From positions 1 to 9,990 of the forward strand of contig JANYHQ010000494.1 in assembly GCA_025358985.1 (NCBI GenBank): a DNA stretch of 9,990 bases, read 5' to 3'. This DNA is from Acidimicrobiales bacterium. Its GTDB lineage: Bacteria; Actinomycetota; Acidimicrobiia; Acidimicrobiales; JANYDT01. Numbering within the stretch: position 1 is the first letter of the stretch; every line of letters begins with the position of its first letter. Positions 1 through 5,365 of this stretch are shown piece by piece. A program made the translations under genes and the position numbers. Below the pieces are notes generated by a model. That model saw only the letters and a program-made list of their open reading frames with translations, was not told where the DNA came from and did no database searches.

Positions 1-177
1 CCACCCATGTTCATATTGCAACTCCCACTGCATGAAGACGCCAGCAATGGCCGTGGCTCCGAGTGAGAAGTTCAGGACTCCGGTGCCGCGATAGATCACG
101 ATCAGGCCCTGAGACGCAAAGGCATACAGCGCTCCGACACCTAGTCCTAAGAGTGCGAATCTGATGACCTCGTTCAT
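1..177 (-). CDS. livH: Branched-chain amino acid-type ABC transporter permease, LivH-like (N-terminal part only)
   Basis: Reading the minus strand from the ATG at 175-177 gives 59 codons open to the window edge, beginning MNEVIRFALLGLGVGALYAF and continuing with IYRGTGVLNFSLGA. The first transmembrane helix, followed by a Gly-rich turn, 'Y-R-G-T/S-G-V-L-N-F' and a short second hydrophobic stretch, is the N-terminal pattern of LivH-type inner-membrane permeases, which form the translocation channel for branched-chain amino acids or related solutes. A purine-rich AAGAAGGG lies 4-5 nt before the ATG. The gene is divergent from the solute-binding protein gene at 464, the usual partner, which supports one uptake locus extending to the left. 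The substrate cannot be told from this fragment. The frame was read by hand because the piece is short. Confidence 0.85.
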   Translation of the reverse strand, partial: MNEVIRFALLGLGVGALYAFASQGLIVIYRGTGVLNFSLGATAIAGVFMQWELQYEHGW

Positions 178-463
178 CGAACCCTTCTTGGGCACCGAAC
201 TTCACGTCGTGTGCAATCACGAGCGAATCGGCATCAATGCGAACCGTACCGTACGCACCTATCCGTTGTCTTATCAAGTCGAGGCCTATCGGCGATACGT
301 TGAATAGGTGGTGAAGAGTGACGCAGGCCGTTGTCAATATGGCGCATGCGCCGACTGGATTGTCCGGGGTTTGGTGTCGCATGATGCAGTGCGCGAGGGG
401 AAGTGTCGATGCCGATGTCGGGACAACCTCGTGTTCTTAGCCACCAACAGGGGGGATTCACCG
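178..463. promoter_or_regulatory. Divergent intergenic region between permease and solute-binding protein genes
   Basis: About 286 bp without a supportable gene separates two divergent starts, so promoters for both directions should lie here. It holds a perfect 12-bp palindrome GGCGCATGCGCC at 341-352, directly after TTGTCAATAT (a possible -35 TTGTCA at 331-336, with no good -10 after it), and a short repeat ACCGTACCGTA at 243-253. An open frame from 308 runs through this region into the downstream gene. Its Cys/Arg-rich extension looks like chance reading, and the signal peptide plus ribosome site place the true start at 464. The promoter assignment comes from gene orientation, not from strong boxes. 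Confidence 0.4.
341..352. promoter_or_regulatory. Perfect 12-bp palindrome, candidate operator
   Basis: GGCGCATGCGCC equals its own reverse complement and lies about 110 bp upstream of the solute-binding protein start, in the divergent spacer. A dimeric regulator could bind it and affect both transporter genes. No second copy was noticed in the window, and GC-rich palindromes of this length can occur by chance. Confidence 0.3.
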
Positions 464-1852
464 ATGAACAGATCACGTGCCCATCGCGGACGGTCGTTGC
501 ATATAACGGTCGCTACATGCCTAGCGCTAGCAATTGTTGCCGCTTCGTGCAGCAGCAGCAACAACAAGGACAATGCCGACACGACGGTGGCTGCTGGGGC
601 AACTGAGCCAGCAGCGACTGAACCAGCAGCAACTGAACCGGCCACCACCGAAGCAGCCGCAGCTACAGCAGGTACGACTGCTGTTGCAGTTGAGACGTCA
701 GTAGCAGCGGCGGCGACGACCGTTGCCGCGGCTCCGAGCGGCGATCCGATCAAGGTCATGACCGTAACGACGCTCAACGCTTCCGGTCCCACCTACAAGA
801 ACATCGCCAACACCGCCATGGCTTATGAGAAGTACATAAATTCCCGCGGCGGCATCGCCGGCCGTCCGCTCAAGGTCACCGTCTGCGACGAGCAGTTCGA
901 CCCGGCCGTGGCAACGACGTGCGCGCGCCAGGCTGTGGCGGAAGGGATGGTTTCCATCGTTGGTTCGTTCACATACTTTGCAGAGAGCATCGTTCCGGTT
1001 ATCGCGGCGTCGGATATCACCTGGTTCGGGGCGTGCTGTCCAATCACCCCATCGGAGTTGACGAACAAACACTCGTTCAATATCGGCAACCAACCGATGT
1101 ATGCCGTTGGGGCAGTGAAGCGGGCGGTCGATGATGGTTGTAAGAACATCAACGCGGTCATCATTGACGGTGCCCAGATCTTCATTCCACCGATGGAGAA
1201 CGCCATCAAGGCGCTCGGCAAGAAGTTCGGGAAAACGGTCATCCTGCCGCCAACCGCTCAGGACTATTCGTCTGAAGTGGCACAGGCCAGCGAAGGCGCC
1301 GACTGTGTGATCAGCATCATGTCCGAGACACCGTTCGTCACCTGGAACACAGCCTGGACACAGTCGGGAACCACGGCGCGCCAGTACGGCCCCCAGGGCA
1401 ACCTGAACTCGGTGTCGGCAAAGGGTAACGAGGCTTCCACCGATGGCGACGTCATTGCCGGCATGTACCCCGACATCTCCTCTGCGCCATGGGCCGAGTA
1501 CCGAGTGGCCCTCAAAGAGGGTGGCTACGACACCACCGCCCTTGACTACAACAGCCTTGGTGGTATGGGTACTTGGGCAGGGTATGTGGCGTTTGCTCAG
1601 ATCGCTGCGACCATCAAGGGCGATATCACGGCCAAGTCATTCTTTGATGCGGCGTCGACGACATCCAAACTCGACCTAAAGGGCATGGTCCCCGTGCTCG
1701 ACTTCACGAAGGAGTGGACCGACGGCCTGAAGGGTTATGAGCGGCTGTTCAACCGAAGTGTGGTGTTCAGCAAGCTTGACAAGGGCAAGGTGGTGCCGTT
1801 GACCACTGAGTTCGAAGACGTTAGCAACTTGGCCACCGGCAAAGCCGGCTGA
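464..1852 (+). CDS. ABC transporter substrate-binding lipoprotein, branched-chain amino acid (LivJ/ANF receptor) type
   Basis: This 462-residue secreted lipoprotein captures a solute outside the membrane for an ABC importer. The chosen ATG follows AGGGGGG by 8 nt and begins a signal peptide: basic MNRSRAHRGR, a hydrophobic stretch, then AIVAASC with the lipidated Cys at residue 29. Residues 30 to about 90 are a low-complexity Asn/Ser then Thr/Ala/Glu/Pro tether, including TEPAATEPAATEPA from three 15-bp repeats at 602-646. From about residue 95 the periplasmic-binding-protein fold (Peripla_BP_6 type) starts at IKVMTVTTLNASGP. It continues with NSRGGIAGRPLKVTVCDEQF, typical of this family, and the second lobe runs to the end. 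A CCP motif near residue 190 is unusual for the family and might form a disulfide. The partner permease is divergent at 177. The ligand is unknown; in Acidimicrobiia such proteins are numerous and diverse. Confidence 0.9.
   Translation: MNRSRAHRGRSLHITVATCLALAIVAASCSSSNNKDNADTTVAAGATEPAATEPAATEPATTEAAAATAGTTAVAVETSVAAAATTVAAAPSGDPIKVMTVTTLNASGPTYKNIANTAMAYEKYINSRGGIAGRPLKVTVCDEQFDPAVATTCARQAVAEGMVSIVGSFTYFAESIVPVIAASDITWFGACCPITPSELTNKHSFNIGNQPMYAVGAVKRAVDDGCKNINAVIIDGAQIFIPPMENAIKALGKKFGKTVILPPTAQDYSSEVAQASEGADCVISIMSETPFVTWNTAWTQSGTTARQYGPQGNLNSVSAKGNEASTDGDVIAGMYPDISSAPWAEYRVALKEGGYDTTALDYNSLGGMGTWAGYVAFAQIAATIKGDITAKSFFDAASTTSKLDLKGMVPVLDFTKEWTDGLKGYERLFNRSVVFSKLDKGKVVPLTTEFEDVSNLATGKAG
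602..646 (+). repeat. Three tandem 15-bp units encoding (TEPAA)n in the lipoprotein linker
   Basis: Units at 602-616, 617-631 and 632-646 start ACTGAGCCAGCAGCG, ACTGAACCAGCAGCA and ACTGAACCGGCCACC. They are in frame and encode Thr-Glu-Pro-Ala-Ala/Thr blocks. The repeats extend the flexible arm between the lipid anchor and the binding domain, and copy number could vary between strains by slippage without breaking the frame. Confidence 0.75.
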
Positions 1853-1921
1853 TCTTCTTCAGCGGTCAGTCGTCCCAGTTGTAAGTGCACTTGTCACACG
1901 GTGCGCAAGGCCGGGACGGAT

Positions 1922-1966
1922 CGAGAGGGTAGAAAGTCTCGCTCAGCGGGTACTTCTACCCTCTCG
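1922..1966. terminator. Long inverted repeat (13-bp perfect stem), terminator or operator
   Basis: CGAGAGGGTAGAA (1922-1934) pairs perfectly with TTCTACCCTCTCG (1954-1966). Inside, after a one-base bulge, GT/AC and a small CGC-TCA-GCG can extend the structure. It lies 70 nt after the stop of the solute-binding protein gene and 28 nt before the start of the degraded TetR gene. No run of T follows on either strand, so a classical intrinsic terminator is not certain. An operator for the former TetR protein is the main alternative. Confidence 0.55.
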
Positions 1967-1993
1967 GCTGTCGACGGGTGCCATGATTGTGGG

Positions 1994-2540
1994 GTGACGG
2001 AATCCATCTCGAAGTCGGCTCGGACGCGTCAACGCATCCTTGATGGGGCCGCAAAGGTGTTCACCGAGCAGGGCTACAACGGCGCCCGTATGGTGGACAA
2101 CCGCGGCAGGTAGACCGCCTCAGACCACACCCGCCAAGCGGTTGCCGATTTACCCGGCGATGCTCCACCGATGCTCCACCGATGGACCGCCTAACTGCCG
2201 CTATCCGGGCGCACACCATGGCAGTCCTCGAGATCAGCGACTACGTCCGCGCAGGCCCGCATTGTTGGCCAAGTTCCATCCGAAATTGCTTATGCGCATC
2301 AACAGGAGCAGCGCATCTTACGGCCAGTTCTGGCATGGCCTGCTGGTGGCGGCACAGGAGGGGGGACATATCGGCCCGGACGTTGATCTGTACATAGTGC
2401 GGATGTTGGCATTCGGCGCCATGAACTGGACAGCAGAATGATTCCAACCCGCTCGAAAACCGCGTGCATCTGCGGTGGCCGACCAGACAGTAGAACTGGT
2501 GATGCACGGCCTCTGGGGGAGTGGACCATCGCTAGGTGAG
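1994..2540 (+). pseudogene. Degraded TetR/AcrR-family transcriptional regulator
   Basis: Pieces of one TetR-family protein are spread over all three plus-strand frames. From GTG 1994 the start of the DNA-binding domain reads TRQRILDGAAKVFTEQGYNG then ARMVD, and stops at TAG 2111. The rest of the helix-turn-helix (recognition helix and the usual Y-x-H-F segment) is missing, roughly 25-35 codons. The same frame resumes as HTRQAVADLPGDAPPM. An 11-bp tandem duplication (2160-2181) shifts it, then MDRLTAAIRAHTMAVLEISD-YVRA follows in frame 2182. A shift near 2254 leads to ARIVGQVPSEIAYAHQQEQR. Another near 2318 leads to YGQFWHGLLVAAQEGG and then VRMLAFGAMNWTAE, where TGG has become TGA at 2439-2441. 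The tail VADQTVELVMHGLWG is the typical C-terminal end. The order and content fit a KstR2/FadR-like ligand domain of about 200 residues. It cannot make a working regulator. The 3' limit is approximate. Confidence 0.85.
2160..2181 (+). repeat. 11-bp tandem duplication inside the TetR pseudogene
   Basis: ATGCTCCACCG occurs twice in a row (2160-2170 and 2171-2181) and is followed by ATGGACCGC. Removing one copy fuses the frame of DLPGDAPP directly to MDRLTAAIRAH, giving a continuous TetR-like helix region. This makes it a readable inactivating duplication rather than an old repeat. Confidence 0.8.
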
Positions 2541-2913
2541 GGGTTTGAAATCGGGGCATCTGGTCGGCGCCGGACGCGTCATTGATTCCACGACAAGAAT
2601 GGGTCCAAAGTGCATTCTCGTCTGGGAACATCACCAAATAGCCCATCTTCCTGGACAAGTACGGCGGATTAGCCCATTCTTGTTGGGGTTGATTTACCAA
2701 TCTCACCTCGGAGTCAACATGAGTCGGAGAGTGATTCCCGGTGGTTCACGGTTCCTGGGCCAGGCGCTCTCTGTGAGCACAGCGTTGGTGTCGTTCGGTC
2801 GCGACATATCGGCACTCGTATAAGTGCATAGCGTCACCGAATTGGCTGATTCATCCCGGATTGCTCACGCAACGTGGATCACGCGTGCCAACGTGCTGTG
2901 CAGGCGGGTGCAT
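2541..2913. other. Gene-free decayed stretch with short repeats
   Basis: About 370 bp between the TetR remnant and the toxin gene. Open frames here are short and resemble no family I know. The stretch holds an 11-bp inverted repeat ACAAGAATGGG (2593-2603) / CCCATTCTTGT (2673-2683), and TAGCCCAT in direct orientation at 2639-2646 and 2670-2677. A small inverted repeat GCACT-CGTATA-AGTGC lies at 2812-2827. This may be the scar of a lost mobile element or simply decayed sequence. No transposase fragment could be read. Confidence 0.5.
2593..2683. repeat. 11-bp inverted repeat pair bounding 91 bp, possible mobile-element relic
   Basis: ACAAGAATGGG at 2593-2603 and its exact reverse complement CCCATTCTTGT at 2673-2683 bound a short AT-richer piece. 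The inner TAGCCCAT at 2639 repeats the bases around the right arm (TAGCCCATTCTTG). The pattern suggests terminal repeats of a tiny non-autonomous element or a solo end of an insertion sequence, but no flanking target duplication was recognised. Confidence 0.35.
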
Positions 2914-3309
2914 CTACGCGTGAACCAGTTCCACGGTGGCATGGTTGCCGGGGGCGGACGCCAACTTGGCGTCAGTGGTGATCAGTGGAACTTCCAACAG
3001 TTCGCTGAGGGCGACATAAGCCGCGTCGTAGGTAGTGAGATTGTTCCGTAGTTCCCAGATCCGGTCGGCCAATAGCAGGTGGTCGTACAATTCGATGTCG
3101 AGCGCCAGCAAGTCTCGGACAAGCGCCGTGCTCAGATCGGCATCGATGTCACCCCGACGTTCGCTACGTCGAAGAACCTGCAGACATTCCACGATCAGCA
3201 GTTGAGGCGCATTGATGGATTCACTGATTCGTATCCGCTCAATCACCAACGAACCCGACGCGGTAGCCAAGAGCATTTCCAACAAGGCCGACGCATCTAT
3301 CACGATCAC
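2914..3309 (-). CDS. vapC: PIN-domain ribonuclease toxin (VapC/FitB type)
   Basis: A 131-residue PIN-domain protein of normal VapC length. The family cleaves RNA (often tRNA or rRNA) with Mg2+/Mn2+ held by acidic residues and is held inactive by the cognate antitoxin. The start MIVIDASALLEMLL carries the first conserved Asp (residue 5). Glu41 in LLIVECLQVLRR, Asp95 in TTYDAAYVAL and Asp113 in LITTDAKLA complete the expected acidic set, so the active site looks intact. The GTG start (3307-3309) overlaps the antitoxin stop by 4 bp (GTGA), so translation is coupled. The cellular target cannot be predicted. It lies beside the decayed region containing the TetR remnant, a common setting for toxin-antitoxin modules. 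Confidence 0.9.
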   Translation of the reverse strand: MIVIDASALLEMLLATASGSLVIERIRISESINAPQLLIVECLQVLRRSERRGDIDADLSTALVRDLLALDIELYDHLLLADRIWELRNNLTTYDAAYVALSELLEVPLITTDAKLASAPGNHATVELVHA

Positions 3310-3533
3310 TTTGCGTCCCGCTCAGCCCGTACTGCTGCTGTGGGCGAGGTACGAGAGCGTTTGATGGTGCGGGCGCTGATTCGGTCCAGTAACTCGCTGC
3401 GGCTGGGGCGTTCGGCTGTGCGCCTCAGGCTGGATAGGGCTAGGTCCGACAGGGAGACACCCTCCTGAGCGGCGCGAATCTTGAGGGCTCGATGAAGATC
3501 GTCAGGTACGTTACGGATTTGGAGCATTTTCAT
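3306..3533 (-). CDS. vapB: Ribbon-helix-helix antitoxin of the PIN toxin (FitA/VapB type)
   Basis: A 75-residue antitoxin. The N-terminus MKMLQIRNVPDDLHRALKIR forms the beta strand and first helix of a ribbon-helix-helix DNA-binding fold, and EGVSLSDLALSSLRR the second helix, as in FitA-like antitoxins. The basic, probably flexible tail (about residues 42-75, SRSELLDRISARTIKRSR and onward) should wrap the toxin. In this family the N-terminal dimer usually represses its own promoter and the C-terminus blocks the nuclease. ATG 3531-3533 is used; a second in-frame ATG lies two codons later. No clear Shine-Dalgarno precedes it, so a leaderless or weakly translated start is possible. It starts 34 bp after the S51 hydrolase stop, so transcription may come from upstream as well as from its own promoter. 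Confidence 0.87.
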   Translation of the reverse strand: MKMLQIRNVPDDLHRALKIRAAQEGVSLSDLALSSLRRTAERPSRSELLDRISARTIKRSRTSPTAAVRAERDAK

Positions 3534-3553
3534 GCGCCAAACATACTTGCATG
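3531..3553. promoter_or_regulatory. Candidate antitoxin operator at the start of the toxin-antitoxin pair
   Basis: CATGC (3531-3535) and GCATG (3549-3553) form an exact inverted repeat with a 13-bp spacer covering the antitoxin start codon. ACAT-ACTTGC-ATGT inside it is partly symmetric too. Ribbon-helix-helix antitoxins usually bind such short paired sites at their own promoter. The arms are only 5 bp, so support is weak. Confidence 0.25.
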
Positions 3554-3567
3554 TGATAAGCCACGGT

Positions 3568-4290
3568 TCAAGGAGTGAGCGTCAACTCATCCCCGCTGGT
3601 GTGCACCACCGGTCCATCAGCACTGAACACCGTCACATGCTGACGACCCATCACGGTCCACTGCTGCGGTCCGCCCACCAGAGCGGTGTCTTCGTCAATG
3701 CCCACCACGGTGACGCCGGGCCGCTGAGGTGCGGTGGCGCGCTGCATGAACTTGGGACCCCATTGGGCCATTCGATCAAAGTGCGGAATCACCGCGAGAT
3801 GAGCCACCAATGCCAACCCTGGCTCCGAAGCCATAGCCGAGCCACGCACCCCCGGGGCTTCGGCACTTATGGCCATGGCCCCTGCGCTGCAACCGGCCAG
3901 GGCGGCGCCCGCCACCCATGCATCAACAATCGCCTGCCACACAAGCGTGCCCCTGAGTGTGCGGGCGAGGTATCCAGGGTTGCCTCCGGAGAGGTAGATC
4001 AAACCAACACCGGAGATGAGGGCGGCCAGATCGGGGTTGTTGGCGTCGTCGTGGTTGGCCACTGGGACCGGAACCGTTTCCACGTCCATGGATCGGTAGT
4101 GAGCGGTGCCCAGTGACAGCCAACGGCCAAACGAAGCCGGGCCCTCCTCGCCCGCCGCGGTTGGCAGGAAGGCAGCCCGTGGAGGCCGACCGGTGAGCAG
4201 GAGACGATCGACCTCCACCATCTGCGGCAGAAACTCTCCGCTCCCCACCAACGCAATAGGGCCCGCAGTAAACAGATCAGCGGGATTCAT
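3568..4290 (-). CDS. Peptidase S51 / cyanophycinase-like (type 1 glutamine amidotransferase-like) serine hydrolase
   Basis: About 240 residues from ATG 4288-4290, matching the S51 family (dipeptidase E, cyanophycinase), which cleaves Asp-containing peptides with a Ser nucleophile. Visible features in order: AGPIALVGSGEFLPQM near the start, AAFLPTAAGEEG, the YLSGGNPGYLARTL loop, the nucleophile elbow AGCSAGAMA with Ser135, VIPHFDR with a candidate catalytic His170, and GIDEDTALVGG, typical of this family. No signal peptide is seen, so it is likely cytoplasmic. The start is uncertain: ATG 4300-4302 adds four residues, and a TTG at 4324-4326 lies only 2 nt after a good GGAGG (4329-4333). The gene follows the DUF1287 gene closely on the same strand and probably shares its transcript. 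The substrate is unknown; no cyanophycin synthetase is present here. Confidence 0.85.
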   Translation of the reverse strand: MNPADLFTAGPIALVGSGEFLPQMVEVDRLLLTGRPPRAAFLPTAAGEEGPASFGRWLSLGTAHYRSMDVETVPVPVANHDDANNPDLAALISGVGLIYLSGGNPGYLARTLRGTLVWQAIVDAWVAGAALAGCSAGAMAISAEAPGVRGSAMASEPGLALVAHLAVIPHFDRMAQWGPKFMQRATAPQRPGVTVVGIDEDTALVGGPQQWTVMGRQHVTVFSADGPVVHTSGDELTLTP

Positions 4291-4337
4291 CGAACTCGGC
4301 ATGCACCGAAAAGTACCGGCAAACAAGGCCTCCGGTT

Positions 4338-4991
4338 TCAGGCTGGGTAGCGGAAGTGTCCGGTGATTGGAAAGGAGAACAAGATGTCCTCCATCTGGGT
4401 ACCTTCGCCAATGTTATGAACGATGAGACGGCGGCTGGTCCCGGGCTCGGTAGTGTCGGCCACCAGTCCGGTATGGGCCAAACCGCTGACGTCCCACATC
4501 ACGATGTCGCCAGGCAAGTAGTCGGCGGGGTTCAGTGTCTGAGGCACGGCGGCCCCGTGGCGGGTGAAGTACGTGGCCAAGTTTCGTACCCGTCGGTGGT
4601 CGATGTTGGAATCGGGCTTGCGCACACCGGTGCGGGGGTAACTGGCGAAGTGCTTCACCATGTCGATATGCACCTCTACCTGCAGATCGATTCCAATGGC
4701 TCGATAGGCACGGATGAGTACGTCTGTGCACACACCCCGATCGAGCGGAACATCACCTCCCGGGTACGCCAGGCGTACATACGAAGGGTCGTAGACAACG
4801 GTGACACCGATTTGGGCCTTGGCGGCGGCTACCACCAGCATCGCTGAGGGCAGGGGAGTACGGGGACCAGTGACCGTGATTGCGGCAGTCGCTTGTGGCC
4901 AGGGCAACTGGGCCGCCGCCATCAGAACAGTGGTTGCCGCAACCACATTCAGCCATCGCCGTTTTGGGGGAGCGTCATGGTCTGCGTGCAC
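4338..4991 (-). CDS. Secreted DUF1287-family protein (NlpC/P60-like fold)
   Basis: 217 residues from GTG 4989-4991. The basic PPKRR followed by WLNVVAATTVLMAAA and an Ala-rich cleavage region (QATAA) is a signal peptide, so the protein is exported. The mature part has DUF1287 marks: KAQIGVTVVYDPSYVRLAYP, GGDVPLDRGVCTDVLIRAYR (Cys88), DSNIDHRRVRNL, LPGDIVMWD, LAHTGLVADT (His173), IVHNIGEG (His192) and PITGHFRYP at the end. DUF1287 resembles NlpC/P60 cysteine peptidases, so Cys88 and His173 are candidate catalytic residues; the substrate (cell-wall peptide or other) is not established. The open frame continues 74 codons upstream to 5213, but that part is Ser-rich antisense of the gene at 5056 and was excluded. 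The start has only a weak AGAAAG before it. The S51 gene follows within 50 bp. Confidence 0.82.
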   Translation of the reverse strand: MHADHDAPPKRRWLNVVAATTVLMAAAQLPWPQATAAITVTGPRTPLPSAMLVVAAAKAQIGVTVVYDPSYVRLAYPGGDVPLDRGVCTDVLIRAYRAIGIDLQVEVHIDMVKHFASYPRTGVRKPDSNIDHRRVRNLATYFTRHGAAVPQTLNPADYLPGDIVMWDVSGLAHTGLVADTTEPGTSRRLIVHNIGEGTQMEDILFSFPITGHFRYPA

Positions 4992-5055
4992 ATGCTTTCT
5001 GACGAGACTGGAGGGACGCAAAGTTCCCAGGCTGGTGCTGGGGTAGGTTTTTCCT

Positions 5056-5319
5056 ATGGCCGCTGATGATCTCGCCGAAGCTCGTACCGAACTGGAGAAG
5101 GAATTTGCGCAGGTTCGCCAGCACCTTGGTGAGGTGGAGCAGGCTCTCAAGCAAGTGCTCGATGCCAATGCCGACGATGACATCGAGTCGCTGCTCGAGA
5201 TACTCGAGGACAAGGTTCACAAGGCCCGCACCGGGGGATTGCTGGGTTCTGGCGCCAAGGGCCACGCTCGTGCGCGCAAGCAGTACCTGGAGCTACAGGC
5301 CAAGCCTGCTCAGCAGTGA
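5056..5319 (+). CDS. Small charged helical (coiled-coil) protein, unknown function
   Basis: 87 residues, MAADDLAEARTELEKEFAQV onward, almost entirely alpha-helical in composition. Heptad-like spacing of Leu/Val/Ile runs from residues 5 to 55 (EQALKQVLD, IESLLEILEDKVHKA). A Gly-rich turn (TGGLLGSGAKGHARARKQY) and a last short helix ending in QQ follow. No Cys, membrane segment or signal is present. GGGGTAGG lies about 8 nt before the ATG. The protein is acidic in the first half and basic in the second, suggesting self-association or binding to a partner. I do not recognise a named family. It is divergent from the DUF1287 gene (64-bp gap) and 46 bp before the MFS gene on the same strand, so it may share its transcript. 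The antisense frame is also open, but helix-forming codon use supports this strand. Confidence 0.72.
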   Translation: MAADDLAEARTELEKEFAQVRQHLGEVEQALKQVLDANADDDIESLLEILEDKVHKARTGGLLGSGAKGHARARKQYLELQAKPAQQ

Positions 5320-5329
5320 GCTCGGATGA

Positions 5330-5359
5330 TGAAGTAGTGCCGTAACACCAGTAGCTTCA
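5330..5359 (+). other. Weak hairpin just before the MFS start
   Basis: TGAAG (5330-5334) pairs with CTTCA (5355-5359), with an inner GTG/CAC pair. It ends 6 nt before the GTG start of the MFS gene, where no Shine-Dalgarno is seen. It could influence translation or be chance. Confidence 0.2.
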
Positions 5360-5365
5360 CCGTCC

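Noticed and set aside
308..463. 52-codon N-terminal extension of the solute-binding protein
   Set aside because: Cys/Arg-rich and without family likeness; a signal peptide, lipobox and strong ribosome site mark the start at 464.
549..570. CAGCAGCAGCAACAACAA simple repeat as a regulatory or mobile repeat
   Set aside because: It is in frame and simply encodes the Ser/Asn stretch after the lipidated Cys.
1883..1892. 10-bp palindrome AAGTGCACTT after the solute-binding protein gene
   Set aside because: Short and isolated; the nearby 13-bp stem is far stronger, so no separate function is claimed.
2719..2823. 34-codon frame starting MSRRVIPGGSRF
   Set aside because: No ribosome site or recognisable family; it lies in decayed sequence.
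3532..4116. 194-residue plus-strand open frame over the S51 gene
   Set aside because: His/Gly-rich shadow frame opposite a clear S51 hydrolase with its nucleophile motif.
4992..5213. Ser-rich N-terminal extension of the DUF1287 protein
   Set aside because: It is the antisense of the helical gene at 5056 and would bury the signal peptide; GTG 4991 gives a normal exported protein.
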